48,876 bases of DNA, from positions 1-48,876 of the forward strand of contig MPDF01000010.1 in NCBI GenBank assembly GCA_001874365.1, given 5' to 3'. Each line of letters starts with the position of its first letter. Within the stretch, counting starts at the first letter, position 1. The stretch comes from Gammaproteobacteria bacterium MedPE (GTDB lineage Bacteria; Pseudomonadota; Gammaproteobacteria; Enterobacterales; Psychrobiaceae). Shown here piece after piece: positions 17,060 to 25,432 of this stretch. The translations under genes were made by a program, and so were the position numbers. Under the pieces are notes generated by a model. It ran no database searches, was not told where the DNA came from, and saw only the letters and a program-made list of their open reading frames with translations.

Positions 17060-17866
17060 CTATGACTCTTGTTGAGTACGTGATTTATTCGACGCTAATT
17101 TAGCGGTAATTTGTGCATAAGCCATTACCGACATAATCGGAAATAAACTAGCGAAAGCAATAAGGCCAAAGCCATCAATTAATGGGTTTCTTCCCGGTAC
17201 TGTTTCCGCAAGACCCAATCCGAGAGCGGCAACTAACGGCACAGTTACCGTCGATGTCGTTACGCCACCAGAATCATAAGCGAGCGGAATAATCAGTTTT
17301 GGAGTAACTAAGGTTTGCAGCACCACGACGACATAGCCCACCATAATGTAATAATGGATAGGATCCCCTACTACAATACGATAACAACCCAATGAAATAC
17401 CAATCGCAACCCCAAAAGCCACCGATAAACGCAGGCCCCAAATACCGATAGAGCCGCCGGAAACTTCATTGGCTTTAATGGCAACCGCAATCAATGACGG
17501 CTCAGCAATGGTAGTGGCAAATCCCACTAAAAATGCAAAAATATAAACCCAATAGTAGTCAGTCCAATGTAGCGCAATATTGGCCATGTCCGCGGCCGTT
17601 TCAGCCCCAGCAATAAAAACAGGATCGGTGAGTTGCTGAGCCATTAAACGCCCTAATGGGAAAAGCGCCCACTCCAAACCAATTAAAAACAGTGATAAAC
17701 CGATGAGTACCCAAATAAAGCCTGTAATGACCTTCATAAAATTGGGTAACGGTTTTCGAATAACAGCAAACTGAAAACCAAACAAGATCGCAGCAATTGG
17801 CAGAACGTCACGAAAAGTAGCTATCGTGGTATCAATAATTTGCGTAAAAATATCACTTAATATCAT
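17060..17866 (-). CDS. umpB: DUF1538 membrane protein, second antiporter subunit (UmpB-like)
   Basis: Integral membrane protein of 268 residues from the ATG at 17866. A longer frame reaching 17920 exists but runs into the duplicated junction sequence. Family motifs are [51 protein letters not shown] and [17 protein letters not shown]. Paired DUF1538 proteins (UmpAB of Halomonas) have been reported as Na+(K+)/H+ antiporters; I recall this without being able to check. The start codon overlaps the stop of the preceding mini-ORF (ATGA), so it is translated by coupling. GGTGG is the only Shine-Dalgarno-like sequence. Confidence 0.85.
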   Translation of the reverse strand: MILSDIFTQIIDTTIATFRDVLPIAAILFGFQFAVIRKPLPNFMKVITGFIWVLIGLSLFLIGLEWALFPLGRLMAQQLTDPVFIAGAETAADMANIALHWTDYYWVYIFAFLVGFATTIAEPSLIAVAIKANEVSGGSIGIWGLRLSVAFGVAIGISLGCYRIVVGDPIHYYIMVGYVVVVLQTLVTPKLIIPLAYDSGGVTTSTVTVPLVAALGLGLAETVPGRNPLIDGFGLIAFASLFPIMSVMAYAQITAKLASNKSRTQQES

Positions 17867-17973
17867 AACACCACCATTCCATAGCCCATGACGAAAATCA
17901 TTAGTGCCTGCTCGAAGCAAAGAGTCGCTTTTTTTGCTTCGCTTATTTGCGTCAGTACTCCAATTAATCTCAT
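17863..17973 (-). CDS. Coupled mini-ORF 2 created by junction duplication (36 codons)
   Basis: Reads [20 protein letters not shown] and ends [13 protein letters not shown] before a TGA that overlaps the umpB ATG. The last 12 residues repeat the C-terminus of UmpA. The start ATG overlaps the stop of mini-ORF 1. It may be an expressed peptide or only a translational bridge. Confidence 0.4.
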   Translation of the reverse strand: MRLIGVLTQISEAKKATLCFEQALMIFVMGYGMVVL

Positions 17974-18121
17974 AACACCACCATTGTGTAGCCCATTACA
18001 AAGATCATTGGTGTCTGCTCGAAACAAAGAGTCGCTTTTTTTGCTTCGCTTATTTGCGTCAGTACTCCAATTAATCTCATAGCACCACCATTCCGTAACC
18101 CATTACAAAGATCATTGGTGT
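17864..18121. repeat. 107-bp tandem repeat at the umpA-umpB junction (two full units plus a 44-bp partial)
   Basis: Unit A is 17864-17970 and unit B 17971-18077. They differ at about nine of 107 positions by eye, and the stretch from CAAAGAGTCGC to the end is identical. A third, partial unit (18078-18121) is the true 3' end of umpA. Each unit contains the umpA tail plus about 63 bases of sequence not otherwise present. Confidence 0.9.
17970..18080 (-). CDS. Coupled mini-ORF 1 created by junction duplication (36 codons)
   Basis: Same opening ([15 protein letters not shown]) and ending ([14 protein letters not shown]) as the next copy. The ATG overlaps the UmpA stop (ATGA) and its TGA overlaps the ATG of mini-ORF 2. 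Existence of the frame is seen directly; translation is inferred. Confidence 0.4.
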   Translation of the reverse strand: MRLIGVLTQISEAKKATLCFEQTPMIFVMGYTMVVL

Positions 18122-18814
18122 TAGCGAGGCGAGTGCTATTAGACCAAAACCGTCTATCATCGGATTACGGCCTTTGATTGACGAAGCAAGACCAACACCA
18201 AGCGCCGTAACAAGTGGCACAGTAATAGTCGATGTAGTTACCCCACCAGAATCATAAGCGATACCAATAATGGCCTCAGGCGCAAAGGCCGTCATAATCA
18301 CCACAATGATGTAGCCACCGATGATAAACCACTGAACTGGCCAGCCTTTTAGAATACGTAACACACCAAGCAATATGGCAAAGCCAACGCTAAAGGCGAC
18401 ACTCATTCGCAAACCGTTCGCGTATTGGCTCATTGCCTGTTCAGACGATTGAATAAGCTGTCCATCAGCGGCAACTTTGGCGGCTTCTGCGGCGACAGCG
18501 ATTAATGCTGGTTCAGCCACCGTCGTGCCAAAGCCCAATGCAAAAGCGAAGACTAACAACCAAGGGACGCTGCCTTTACGGGCAAAAGCGTGTGCCATCG
18601 ATTCACCAATAGGAAATAGCCCTTGTTCAAGGCCGTGAATAAAAAAGGTAAGTCCCAGAAGTACGAAGAGAACGCCAACGACGAGTTGGCCAATATTAGG
18701 TAGCGGTTGCTGCAATACCACCAGCTGGAAAAACAGCACTACCGCGATAATAGGTGCAAGATCCCTAATGCTACCGACAAGAAACTTAAAGAGTTTGATT
18801 AACGTTTCACGCAA
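18077..18814 (-). CDS. umpA: DUF1538 membrane protein, first antiporter subunit (UmpA-like)
   Basis: Integral membrane protein of 245 residues, paralogous to the second subunit. The same motifs are present: [52 protein letters not shown] and [17 protein letters not shown]. The start is a TTG, supported by GGAGG 10 bases upstream; no ATG is near. Conserved acidic, Ser and Gly residues in the repeated half-motifs are the likely ion path. First gene of the operon umpA-(mini-ORFs)-umpB-PII-CBS. Role inferred as monovalent cation/proton exchange, useful in a marine cell. Confidence 0.85.
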   Translation of the reverse strand: MRETLIKLFKFLVGSIRDLAPIIAVVLFFQLVVLQQPLPNIGQLVVGVLFVLLGLTFFIHGLEQGLFPIGESMAHAFARKGSVPWLLVFAFALGFGTTVAEPALIAVAAEAAKVAADGQLIQSSEQAMSQYANGLRMSVAFSVGFAILLGVLRILKGWPVQWFIIGGYIIVVIMTAFAPEAIIGIAYDSGGVTTSTITVPLVTALGVGLASSIKGRNPMIDGFGLIALASLTPMIFVMGYGMVVL

Positions 18815-19115
18815 TTTTAAAATACCTCCGTTTAATAGAGGTAAGCGTAACTAAATTAGCTAATTAGCTTGTTGATCTAACGCAATTTAACAAGCATATT
18901 TATCACGCTAATTGATAGAGTCGGCGGCTAGGTTACATATAAGAGTTGCAGATAAAATTGCTATTGATGTCAGGGAGTGTATCCCGTATTCTGACTGGCC
19001 ATAAACATACGTGCATCCAAGGATGTAATAATGACCATTAATTACAAATCATGCCTTGTAATCGATTCCAACCCGAGCTCTGAAACATGCATCTTCAAGT
19101 GGCTTGGGTATATAA
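18815..19115. other. 300-bp intergenic region with a short ORF and a possible dispersed-repeat fragment
   Basis: This gap lies between the umpA start and the end of the DUF5610 gene. It holds the AT-rich upstream region of umpA and the dyad-like TTAGCTAATTAGC. From 19031 there is a 35-codon plus-strand ORF. Its 3' half contains GCATCTTCAAGTGGCTTGGG, a string I associate with dispersed intergenic repeats of marine gammaproteobacteria. No larger gene or structured RNA is evident. Confidence 0.4.
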
Positions 19116-19138
19116 CTACTTCTCTTGTGCATCAATGA
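19031..19138 (+). pseudogene. Short ORF, possibly a truncated gene start
   Basis: ATG at 19031 follows AAGGA with a 7-base spacer and begins MTINYKSCLVIDSNPSSETC. The frame then crosses the repeat-like string near 19091-19112 and stops at 19138, overlapping the convergent DUF5610 gene by 23 bases. A good ribosome site with an abrupt end suggests a gene remnant, but chance cannot be excluded. Confidence 0.25.
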
Positions 19139-20315
19139 GTTTTTGATTGAAGTTAGTAAAGTCGATAGCTGATTTATTTAACATATCATCCAACGCATCA
19201 ACCTGTTGCTGTGCAATGTCTTGCATTAATTGTTTTAGATTATCTTTAGCGAATAATGACTCACCACTTTCCATCACATCATTTAAGTCTTTAACGTAAG
19301 GAGCGAGTGTTGCGATAGGTGAAGCCGTTTGACCAGGCGCGTAATGCTCTCGCACAGCGACTTGTTTAACTTCCTTAAAGTCTAAAGAAAATTGGGCTAT
19401 CTGGTCGGCATCAAATCCAAGTTCACTTGCCTGTTCAAATGCTTTTTGAACATCGCCATTAAAGAATTCATCTGCTAATCCACTGATATCTTCAACTAAA
19501 CTATTAATCGCTTTTAATTCGTCATCGTCTAAATCGCCATTCACTTCAATACTAAACGATTGACTACGACTATAAGATGTTTCTGAGGAATAACCATTAT
19601 CGGTACTCGACTGAGATTGCGCTAACGTTGTTGTACTGCCAAAGCTGATATTAATGTCATCGCCATCGCGTGTTTTAATTGAAATACTACCCTGCTCGGA
19701 CTCTTGTAGTCCCAATTCACGAGCAATAACATTTGGTATTGCACTCGCAGTTGGTTTATTGAAAATATCAGCTTCTAACCCGTCAATGCCTTCTTGGATC
19801 AAACCGTAGCTTCTATCCATTCCTTCTTTTACATCATCAGTTAGCATGTCCATATCACCTAACTCTTGACGTGCTTGTTCAAATCCCATATCAACACCTT
19901 CGCGAGCTTGAGCAAACATTTCAGCAAGTTTATCGTCGCTTGCTCCTGCGTCTCTCGCGCCAGATATCGCTTTGCCAACAAAATCCATAACGTTTTTGGC
20001 AACTTCTTCGAAGTCAAAACTAATTGGTTCGATATCAATTTTATCTAATATTGAGCCGCCTTCGAGTTTAATCGATACACTTTCGTTGATTGAAGAATGA
20101 AACTCCAATTTCCCGCCGAGCTTAAGTTCCTTATTAAGCGCAGACATGAGCGACTTAGCACCGATCAATAGACGATTGTTATCTGTGCTAAGAAAATCTT
20201 TCTTCTCATGAACACTTTTGCTCTCACTACTACTATCGGTTTTATCTGCTGCAACTGCAGCTTTATCATTTTTGAGCTTTTGGTGCTCAGCTGGCGCTAA
20301 CGAGTTGATTTTCAT
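19116..20315 (-). CDS. DUF5610-like protein
   Basis: A 399-residue cytoplasmic protein, strongly acidic and helical. Residues about 45-190 contain the pattern FAQAREGVDMGFEQARQELG...DVKEGMDRSYGLIQEGIDGL, which I associate with DUF5610 proteins of Shewanella and Vibrio. The middle is a Ser/Gln-rich beta region (SETSYSRSQSFSIEVNGDLD). The C-terminal part has another helical block (FNGDVQKAFEQASELGFDADQI). There is no signal peptide or membrane segment. GGAGACATC precedes the ATG. Function unknown; monocistronic. Confidence 0.7.
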   Translation of the reverse strand: MKINSLAPAEHQKLKNDKAAVAADKTDSSSESKSVHEKKDFLSTDNNRLLIGAKSLMSALNKELKLGGKLEFHSSINESVSIKLEGGSILDKIDIEPISFDFEEVAKNVMDFVGKAISGARDAGASDDKLAEMFAQAREGVDMGFEQARQELGDMDMLTDDVKEGMDRSYGLIQEGIDGLEADIFNKPTASAIPNVIARELGLQESEQGSISIKTRDGDDINISFGSTTTLAQSQSSTDNGYSSETSYSRSQSFSIEVNGDLDDDELKAINSLVEDISGLADEFFNGDVQKAFEQASELGFDADQIAQFSLDFKEVKQVAVREHYAPGQTASPIATLAPYVKDLNDVMESGESLFAKDNLKQLMQDIAQQQVDALDDMLNKSAIDFTNFNQKLIDAQEK

Positions 20316-20481
20316 GATGTCTCCAATTGAGTCGAAAGTAGCAGTTAACTGTATCTCTGATCATATCGGCATATTAAGAAAAAACTTAACTAATTTTGAC
20401 TATAAAATATACTAAGGTGCTGGACAAAGCATTAAAATACCCTAAACTTCTGCGCCACTATTGTTCGCTAGGAAATTGATC

Positions 20482-21579
20482 ATGTTACCAGGCTTGGTAG
20501 ACGTTGCTAATTACGAGAAGCAACTCGACGACAAGACATCGGTTTTGCAAAACTTAATGCAGCCATTTACACCGCCCGCAGTTGAATGCTTTTCATCTGA
20601 ACCTGAGCACTATCGTTTACGTGCTGAGTTTAGAGTCTGGCACGACGGTGACGATCTTTACCACATCGTTTTTAACTCTCAAACGAAGGAAAAAGTCAGA
20701 GTCGATCAATTTCCGTCAGCTTCTCGTCTTATTAATGACATGATGTTTGCGTTGATGGAAGAATTGAAAGACAAACCTGTTTTACGTCACAAACTTTTCC
20801 AAATTGACTATTTATCTACGCTAAGCGGCCAAATCATTGTGTCGTTACTTTATCATCGTCAGCTTGATGAAGCATGGGAAGACGCTGCTCGCGCCTTAAA
20901 ATCTCGATTAGGTGCTAAGTTTGATATCCAACTTATTGGTCGAGCACGCAAGCAAAAAATCTGTTTGGATCATGACTACGTTATCGAAAAACTCGATATC
21001 AATGATCAGCAACTGATCTATAAGCAGGTAGAGAATAGTTTTACGCAACCTAATGGCGGCATTAATCAAAAGATGCTTGAGTGGGCTATTGATATTACAA
21101 AGGACGCAACCGGAGATTTGCTAGAGTTGTATTGCGGTAATGGCAATTTCTCATTAGCCCTAGCGCAAAACTTTGATCGTGTCCTAGCAACGGAAATTGC
21201 GAAACCGTCAGTTGATTCAGCACAATATAACATCAGCGAAAATCAAATAGACAATGTCACCATACTGCGAATGGCGGCTGAAGAGTTTACATCAGCAATG
21301 CGCGGCGAACGAGAGTTCAGACGCTTAAAAGGAATCGATTTACAAAGCTTTAACTGTAATACCATCTTAGTCGATCCTCCGCGAGCAGGCTTAGATGATG
21401 AAACCTTAAAGATGATTCAAGATTACGAAAACATAATTTACATCTCGTGTAATCCAGAAACATTAGCCGATAATTTGAAGACACTGTGCCAAACACACAA
21501 TGTCTCAAAATTAGCACTTTTTGACCAATTTCCATATACCCATCATATGGAAGCCGGTGTTTATTTAACTCGTAAATAA
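20482..21579 (+). CDS. trmA: tRNA (uracil-54-C5)-methyltransferase TrmA
   Basis: Makes ribothymidine at position 54 of the T-loop of all tRNAs using S-adenosylmethionine. The ATG at 20482 ([15 protein letters not shown]) with AGGA 8 bases before it gives 365 residues, near the E. coli length of 366; an upstream TTG is rejected. The SAM motif is [16 protein letters not shown], the catalytic motif [14 protein letters not shown], the nucleophile Cys is in YISCNPETL, and the general base Glu is in [11 protein letters not shown] at the very end. It faces yijD and fabR tail to tail, as in E. coli. Confidence 0.97.
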   Translation: MLPGLVDVANYEKQLDDKTSVLQNLMQPFTPPAVECFSSEPEHYRLRAEFRVWHDGDDLYHIVFNSQTKEKVRVDQFPSASRLINDMMFALMEELKDKPVLRHKLFQIDYLSTLSGQIIVSLLYHRQLDEAWEDAARALKSRLGAKFDIQLIGRARKQKICLDHDYVIEKLDINDQQLIYKQVENSFTQPNGGINQKMLEWAIDITKDATGDLLELYCGNGNFSLALAQNFDRVLATEIAKPSVDSAQYNISENQIDNVTILRMAAEEFTSAMRGEREFRRLKGIDLQSFNCNTILVDPPRAGLDDETLKMIQDYENIIYISCNPETLADNLKTLCQTHNVSKLALFDQFPYTHHMEAGVYLTRK

Positions 21580-21592
21580 TTAAACACCAATG

Positions 21593-21621
21593 GCTGGGGT
21601 TATCGTTTAAATAATCCCAGC
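21593..21621. terminator. Bidirectional hairpin between trmA and yijD
   Basis: GCTGGGGTTAT pairs with ATAATCCCAGC around a short loop. The hairpin covers the stop of the minus-strand gene and lies 14 bases after trmA. Confidence 0.6.
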
Positions 21622-21950
21622 TTGTGGCACATCCAAAAAATAAGCACCATACAAACAATTAGCGGGAAAAAGTTACTGCCAATCTCTGGTTTAATCACAC
21701 GAATACATACCGAATAGCTTAATGCACCAACAATAAAGCTTGCTCCCGTTAATAGCGGAACATCCCCTTCGATGGCACGACTTTTATATTCTTGCAACAT
21801 ACAATAGAAAGCTAGAATACAGCTTAACAATGGAAAAATTGATAGCTCGACTTCCACCATCGTTAAACCACTTAACACTGCATTTACACTTAATCCCGCG
21901 ACTAAAGCAAGTATGAGAATTTTAGTATCTTGCTTTGAAATCTGTAACAT
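21600..21950 (-). CDS. yijD: YijD-like small inner membrane protein (DUF1422)
   Basis: A 116-residue protein with about four hydrophobic helices (for example LILALVAGLSVNAVLSGL and LLTGASFIVGALSYSVCI). It lies directly downstream of fabR with a 3-base gap and faces trmA, the same order as fabR-yijD-trmA in E. coli. Size and topology match YijD (119 residues). The identification rests mainly on gene order. Function unknown; presumably co-transcribed with fabR. Confidence 0.8.
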   Translation of the reverse strand: MLQISKQDTKILILALVAGLSVNAVLSGLTMVEVELSIFPLLSCILAFYCMLQEYKSRAIEGDVPLLTGASFIVGALSYSVCIRVIKPEIGSNFFPLIVCMVLIFWMCHKLGLFKR

Positions 21951-21953
21951 AAA

Positions 21954-22568
21954 TCACATCTCCTTTTTACTTTTAGATAAATATTGCGCACCACTAGCAA
22001 TCATATGTAGCTTCATAATAACCCGCTCTGCCAATTCTTCTTTTGCATTATTTGACATATCCAGCGCTTCTGCTCCTGCACTAAATACAACAATAAGCAT
22101 CGCCTCGCTCTGAATGCGTGCGAGGGTTTTATTGAGATCCGATGTTTGTAATAAATAATCAGTTAGCTCATCTACAAAATGTCTAATTTCACGGTTAACC
22201 GCCTGACGAAACACAGCAGCATTACCTGAACGTTCTTGAAGCAACAACCGAAACACATTGGGGTTTGATTCAACAAACTCCATAAAGGTATCAGTTGAAA
22301 TGCGAATTACACTGCCACCTTTGTCGATACGTTGACGTGCTTTTCGCATAAGCTGACGCAGCATTAAGCCACCTTCATCAACCATGGTTAGGCCTAACTC
22401 ATTCATGTCTTTAAAATGTCGATAAAATGAAGTTGGGGCAATGCCAGCTTCGCGAGCAACTTCTCGTAAGCTTAAATTAGAAAAACCATGTTCAGCAGAC
22501 AACTGATTAAATGCTGCCTCAATTAATGAACGCCTTGTTTTTTCTTTTTGTTGCGCTCTTACGCCCAT
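21954..22568 (-). CDS. fabR: TetR-family repressor FabR
   Basis: Represses unsaturated fatty acid genes in response to the acyl-ACP/acyl-CoA pool. It has 204 residues. The N-terminal helix-turn-helix is [24 protein letters not shown] (residues about 31-54, quoted in part: [18 protein letters not shown]). The ligand domain contains [18 protein letters not shown], a typical FabR stretch. Gene order with yijD and trmA and the divergent desaturase both support the name. Two FabR-like palindromes lie in the divergent gap, so it probably controls the desaturase and perhaps itself. Confidence 0.93.
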   Translation of the reverse strand: MGVRAQQKEKTRRSLIEAAFNQLSAEHGFSNLSLREVAREAGIAPTSFYRHFKDMNELGLTMVDEGGLMLRQLMRKARQRIDKGGSVIRISTDTFMEFVESNPNVFRLLLQERSGNAAVFRQAVNREIRHFVDELTDYLLQTSDLNKTLARIQSEAMLIVVFSAGAEALDMSNNAKEELAERVIMKLHMIASGAQYLSKSKKEM

Positions 22569-22701
22569 AATTCTCTTCCATCAAACTTACATACTTTCTA
22601 ACTACCGCTAGAGTAAAACAAGCAAGCACGTGGCACAACTCCCAATAGTAAAAGATCAAGAGCGCGAAATTAATGACTTAACACAATAACGATAGAAAAA
22701 A

Positions 22702-22719
22702 TTGGTACAAATGTACGCT
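22702..22719. promoter_or_regulatory. fabR: FabR-like operator 1
   Basis: The minus-strand reading AGCGTACATTTGTACCAA matches the FabR-type palindrome AGCGTACA-nn-TGTACGCT in its left half and core. It is 68 bases upstream of the desaturase start. Confidence 0.6.
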
Positions 22720-22744
22720 GAGAGTTGAAATAACAATTCGAACT

Positions 22745-22762
22745 GGCGTACACTTGTAAGCT
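22745..22762. promoter_or_regulatory. fabR: FabR-like operator 2
   Basis: GGCGTACACTTGTAAGCT differs at two positions from AGCGTACA-nn-TGTACGCT. It lies 25 bases before the desaturase ATG, where binding would block transcription. Confidence 0.65.
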
Positions 22763-22786
22763 CAATGTACAACTTTTGGATTTCTT

Positions 22787-23902
22787 ATGAAAAAACCACC
22801 ACTAATTTGGACTAATATTCTCGTGTTTAGTAGCACATTATTAGCCGCCGTCATCTTAGTGCCTTGGTATGAAATTAGTTATGGCTTTGATGCCTTTGTA
22901 ATTATTGCCGCTGTTATTAGTTTATTTTTCTGTGGTATGTCGATTACTGCTGGTTATCATCGACTATGGTCACACAAAACCTACCAAGCTCATTGGAGTA
23001 TTCGATTATTATTCGCCATTGGTGGTGCCTTTGCGATGCAAAATTCAGCACTGCATTGGTCTAGTGATCATCGCGTACATCATAAATTCGTCGATGATAA
23101 TGATAAAGACCCTTATAGCGCTAAAAAGGGATTTTGGTATTCACATATCGGTTGGATGCTACGTCATTATCACAAAGACACTTATCATGATTATAGTAAC
23201 TGTCGTGATCTACAAAAAGATCCTATTGTCGTGTGGCAACATAAGCACTACCTTGTCCTTACCTTATTGACAAACTTTGGTTTTGCAGCGCTAGTCGGTT
23301 GGATGAGCGGTCAGATGCTTGCAAGTTTCATTGCCGTTGGCGTGACTCGCCTAGTGTTAAGTCATCACTTTACATTTTTCATAAACTCTTGGGCGCATAT
23401 GTGGGGTAATCAACCCTACACCGACAAAAATACAGCGAAAGATAATGCACTGTTAGCAATATTTACGCATGGCGAGGGATACCATAACTTCCATCATATT
23501 TTCGAAATGGATTACCGTAATGGCATCAAGTGGTATCACTATGATCCAACTAAATGGCTGATCAAAGGATTATCACTCATCGGTTTAGCTTCTGGTTTAC
23601 GAAAAACACCACAACTGAAGATTGAACAAGCTAAATTGCAAATGATCTTAAAGCGCACATCTCAGCGCTTGGAATTACGACAAGATGCCGAAGAATTAAA
23701 ACAAAAGCTACACGACGAATATGATTTATTAGTGGCCAAACTGAATGCATTCTATTCATTGAGAAAGCGATTGTTCGACGACAAGAAAAAACAGTTATTA
23801 AAAGACTTTGAAAAACTTGAACTGAGCACTCAGCTCGACGAGCTAAAAGCTTCATTAAGACAGCAACGCCAAGCATGGTTGGCAATGGCAAATTACGCCT
23901 AA
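22787..23902 (+). CDS. Membrane fatty-acyl desaturase (delta-9 type)
   Basis: Introduces a cis double bond into long acyl chains using a di-iron centre, keeping membranes fluid in the cold. It has 371 residues. The three histidine boxes are GYHRLWSH, HRVHHKF and GYHNFHHIF, with two pairs of membrane helices between them. The last 80 residues are a charged helical tail (coiled-coil-like) not needed for the core. Divergent from fabR with two FabR-like operators in the gap, so expression should follow acyl-chain saturation. A long hairpin follows the gene. Acyl-CoA versus phospholipid substrate cannot be decided here. Confidence 0.92.
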   Translation: MKKPPLIWTNILVFSSTLLAAVILVPWYEISYGFDAFVIIAAVISLFFCGMSITAGYHRLWSHKTYQAHWSIRLLFAIGGAFAMQNSALHWSSDHRVHHKFVDDNDKDPYSAKKGFWYSHIGWMLRHYHKDTYHDYSNCRDLQKDPIVVWQHKHYLVLTLLTNFGFAALVGWMSGQMLASFIAVGVTRLVLSHHFTFFINSWAHMWGNQPYTDKNTAKDNALLAIFTHGEGYHNFHHIFEMDYRNGIKWYHYDPTKWLIKGLSLIGLASGLRKTPQLKIEQAKLQMILKRTSQRLELRQDAEELKQKLHDEYDLLVAKLNAFYSLRKRLFDDKKKQLLKDFEKLELSTQLDELKASLRQQRQAWLAMANYA

Positions 23903-23913
23903 TACAACTTGTC

Positions 23914-23952
23914 AGCGTAATATTGGTAAATATATTTTATCAATATTACGCT
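23914..23952. terminator. Long hairpin terminator after the desaturase
   Basis: AGCGTAATATTG pairs perfectly with CAATATTACGCT, with additional TAAA/TTTA pairing inside. It sits between convergent genes. Confidence 0.7.
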
Positions 23953-23964
23953 TCATTATCTGCA

Positions 23965-24678
23965 CTACTTCCATCTAAACCCAATCAAGAAACAGCCAAA
24001 GCTCCCCACTAAAAACATGATGCCCGGTACAATAAACCAACGTTTTTCTTTATATTTTTGTACTTCTCGTGACGTATGTAGGTGGAAGTATCGTTTACCA
24101 CCTTCGACCGTTTCAACATAACCTGAGCCACGCGTACTTGACGAAATCCTAGTAACTTCGTCGATTCTATCAGTCATAATAGATTTTCTTTTAAAAAATG
24201 CTTTTTTCTCAGCTTCTTGATGCGGCGCTAACAACGAAGCTCTTAACACAATATCATAGGCATCTAAGCTTTCGCCTTTCAACAATAGCCCCATTGAACG
24301 ATAATGATATTGTTGCTCGTTAATTTCAACAATACTGACGCCAATACATGCGCCGCCCAACATCATAAAAGTGAGTCCCATTATTAACCAACGGCGAAAA
24401 TCACTGACTTGAACACTACGCTTATTTAGCACGACTTTTCTCACAGCTGATATTTCCTTGAGGCGTTCTAACTCATCACTGCCCAAGGTTTCGCTCATAT
24501 CCGAAACATCAATGCTATAAGCATCTATTAACGACGAAAAAATATCTTCAGATGGAAAGCTCTTTCCAGTCTCTAGTTTAGATAAATAGGATTGCTCTAT
24601 ACCAATTTTCTCAGCGGCCTCAGGTTGAGTCCAGCCCATTTTTTCTCGCGCATTTCGAATATATAAACCAAATTTCAT
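23965..24678 (-). CDS. Membrane-anchored XRE-type regulator
   Basis: A 237-residue protein from the ATG at 24678 (MKFGLYIRNAREKMGW), which follows AAGGG; a GTG ten codons earlier has no good ribosome site. Residues about 4-58 are a Cro/CI helix-turn-helix (TQPEAAEKIGIEQSYLSKLE). After a linker there are two hydrophobic helices, at about 96-118 and 214-233, with a region between them (95 residues) that probably faces the periplasm. This layout suggests direct signal transfer from the envelope to DNA. No target or partner is evident. Standing alone, its own promoter is the simplest candidate target. Confidence 0.7.
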   Translation of the reverse strand: MKFGLYIRNAREKMGWTQPEAAEKIGIEQSYLSKLETGKSFPSEDIFSSLIDAYSIDVSDMSETLGSDELERLKEISAVRKVVLNKRSVQVSDFRRWLIMGLTFMMLGGACIGVSIVEINEQQYHYRSMGLLLKGESLDAYDIVLRASLLAPHQEAEKKAFFKRKSIMTDRIDEVTRISSSTRGSGYVETVEGGKRYFHLHTSREVQKYKEKRWFIVPGIMFLVGSFGCFLIGFRWK

Positions 24679-24830
24679 TATTATTCCCTTTTTATATTTA
24701 TCAGTCACTTAGTTGACTTGATTTATCCTATTCTTCGAAAGTCTTACCATGACTACCAGTTGAATATTCCATGAATACTCATGAATATTGATAATTTTTG
24801 GCAAAACAGCGATCTTGACAGTAAAACTGG

Positions 24831-25322
24831 CTACTTAAGCCGCTCTTCAATACCAAAACTCACGCGATAAACTTCATCACAGTGTGATGCGACAAACTGA
24901 CCAATAATGCCGCTTAAATCAACAAAGCGTCGAGACTGAGAGTCCATCGGGATCACGCCGTGATTGACATCGTTGAGCACAAACACCACATCACAGTCGA
25001 TAGCAAAAATAGCTGATAGCTGCTCGCATAAATCCTGTTCCGAGAGTGCTAAGTTATTAAAGATCCACATCGACAAACAATCGATAATATAGCTTTCACC
25101 TGCTAGCAGTTGATTAGCAATATTTGTTGGTGCTTCTATCGTGTGCAATTGTGATTGTCGAACTTCTTGATGCTTATCAACGCGCTCTTGCATCGCACTG
25201 TCATCAAAAGAGTTATCATAGGTTGCGACATAAAACGGTTTGCGTTTGGCTAGTGATAATATCTTTGCCGTCGCCGCATTACTCTTGCCACTTTTCTGCC
25301 CACCAAAATACAATACTTTCAT
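24831..25322 (-). CDS. cobU: CobU-like adenosylcobinamide kinase/guanylyltransferase
   Basis: A 163-residue enzyme of cobalamin salvage and nucleotide-loop assembly. It phosphorylates adenosylcobinamide and then transfers GMP. The P-loop is GGQKSGKS (8-15). The family pattern continues with RVDKHQEVR (the guanylyl-accepting His region), YIIDCLSMW, and FVLNDVNHGVIPMDSQSRRF in place of the usual VxNEVGxGIVP. The C-terminal CDEVYRVSFGIEERLK is typical. It is shorter and more divergent than E. coli CobU (181 residues) and isolated from other cob genes, so a diverged function is possible. Confidence 0.8.
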   Translation of the reverse strand: MKVLYFGGQKSGKSNAATAKILSLAKRKPFYVATYDNSFDDSAMQERVDKHQEVRQSQLHTIEAPTNIANQLLAGESYIIDCLSMWIFNNLALSEQDLCEQLSAIFAIDCDVVFVLNDVNHGVIPMDSQSRRFVDLSGIIGQFVASHCDEVYRVSFGIEERLK

Positions 25323-25432
25323 AATTCACTCTTTTTTCAGACTATTTATCATTATGCTCTTCCCACAACTACTATTTTTGATTACTTTATAGTCAAGCCA
25401 TTGAGGCATCAAAGTAAACAATGAGGTTATAC

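Noticed and set aside
17888-18082. A plus-strand ORF of 64 codons across the antiporter junction.
   Set aside because: It is antisense to the duplicated junction, has no ribosome site, and is a by-product of the repeat.
17864-18121. Possible CRISPR array or attachment-site repeat because of regular direct repeats.
   Set aside because: There are only two full units of 107 bases, with no short-repeat/unique-spacer pattern, and the units contain the coding tail of the preceding gene. A tandem duplication explains it.
22905-23270. A 121-codon ORF inside the desaturase gene in another frame.
   Set aside because: The desaturase frame has all three His boxes; the alternative is a frame shadow.
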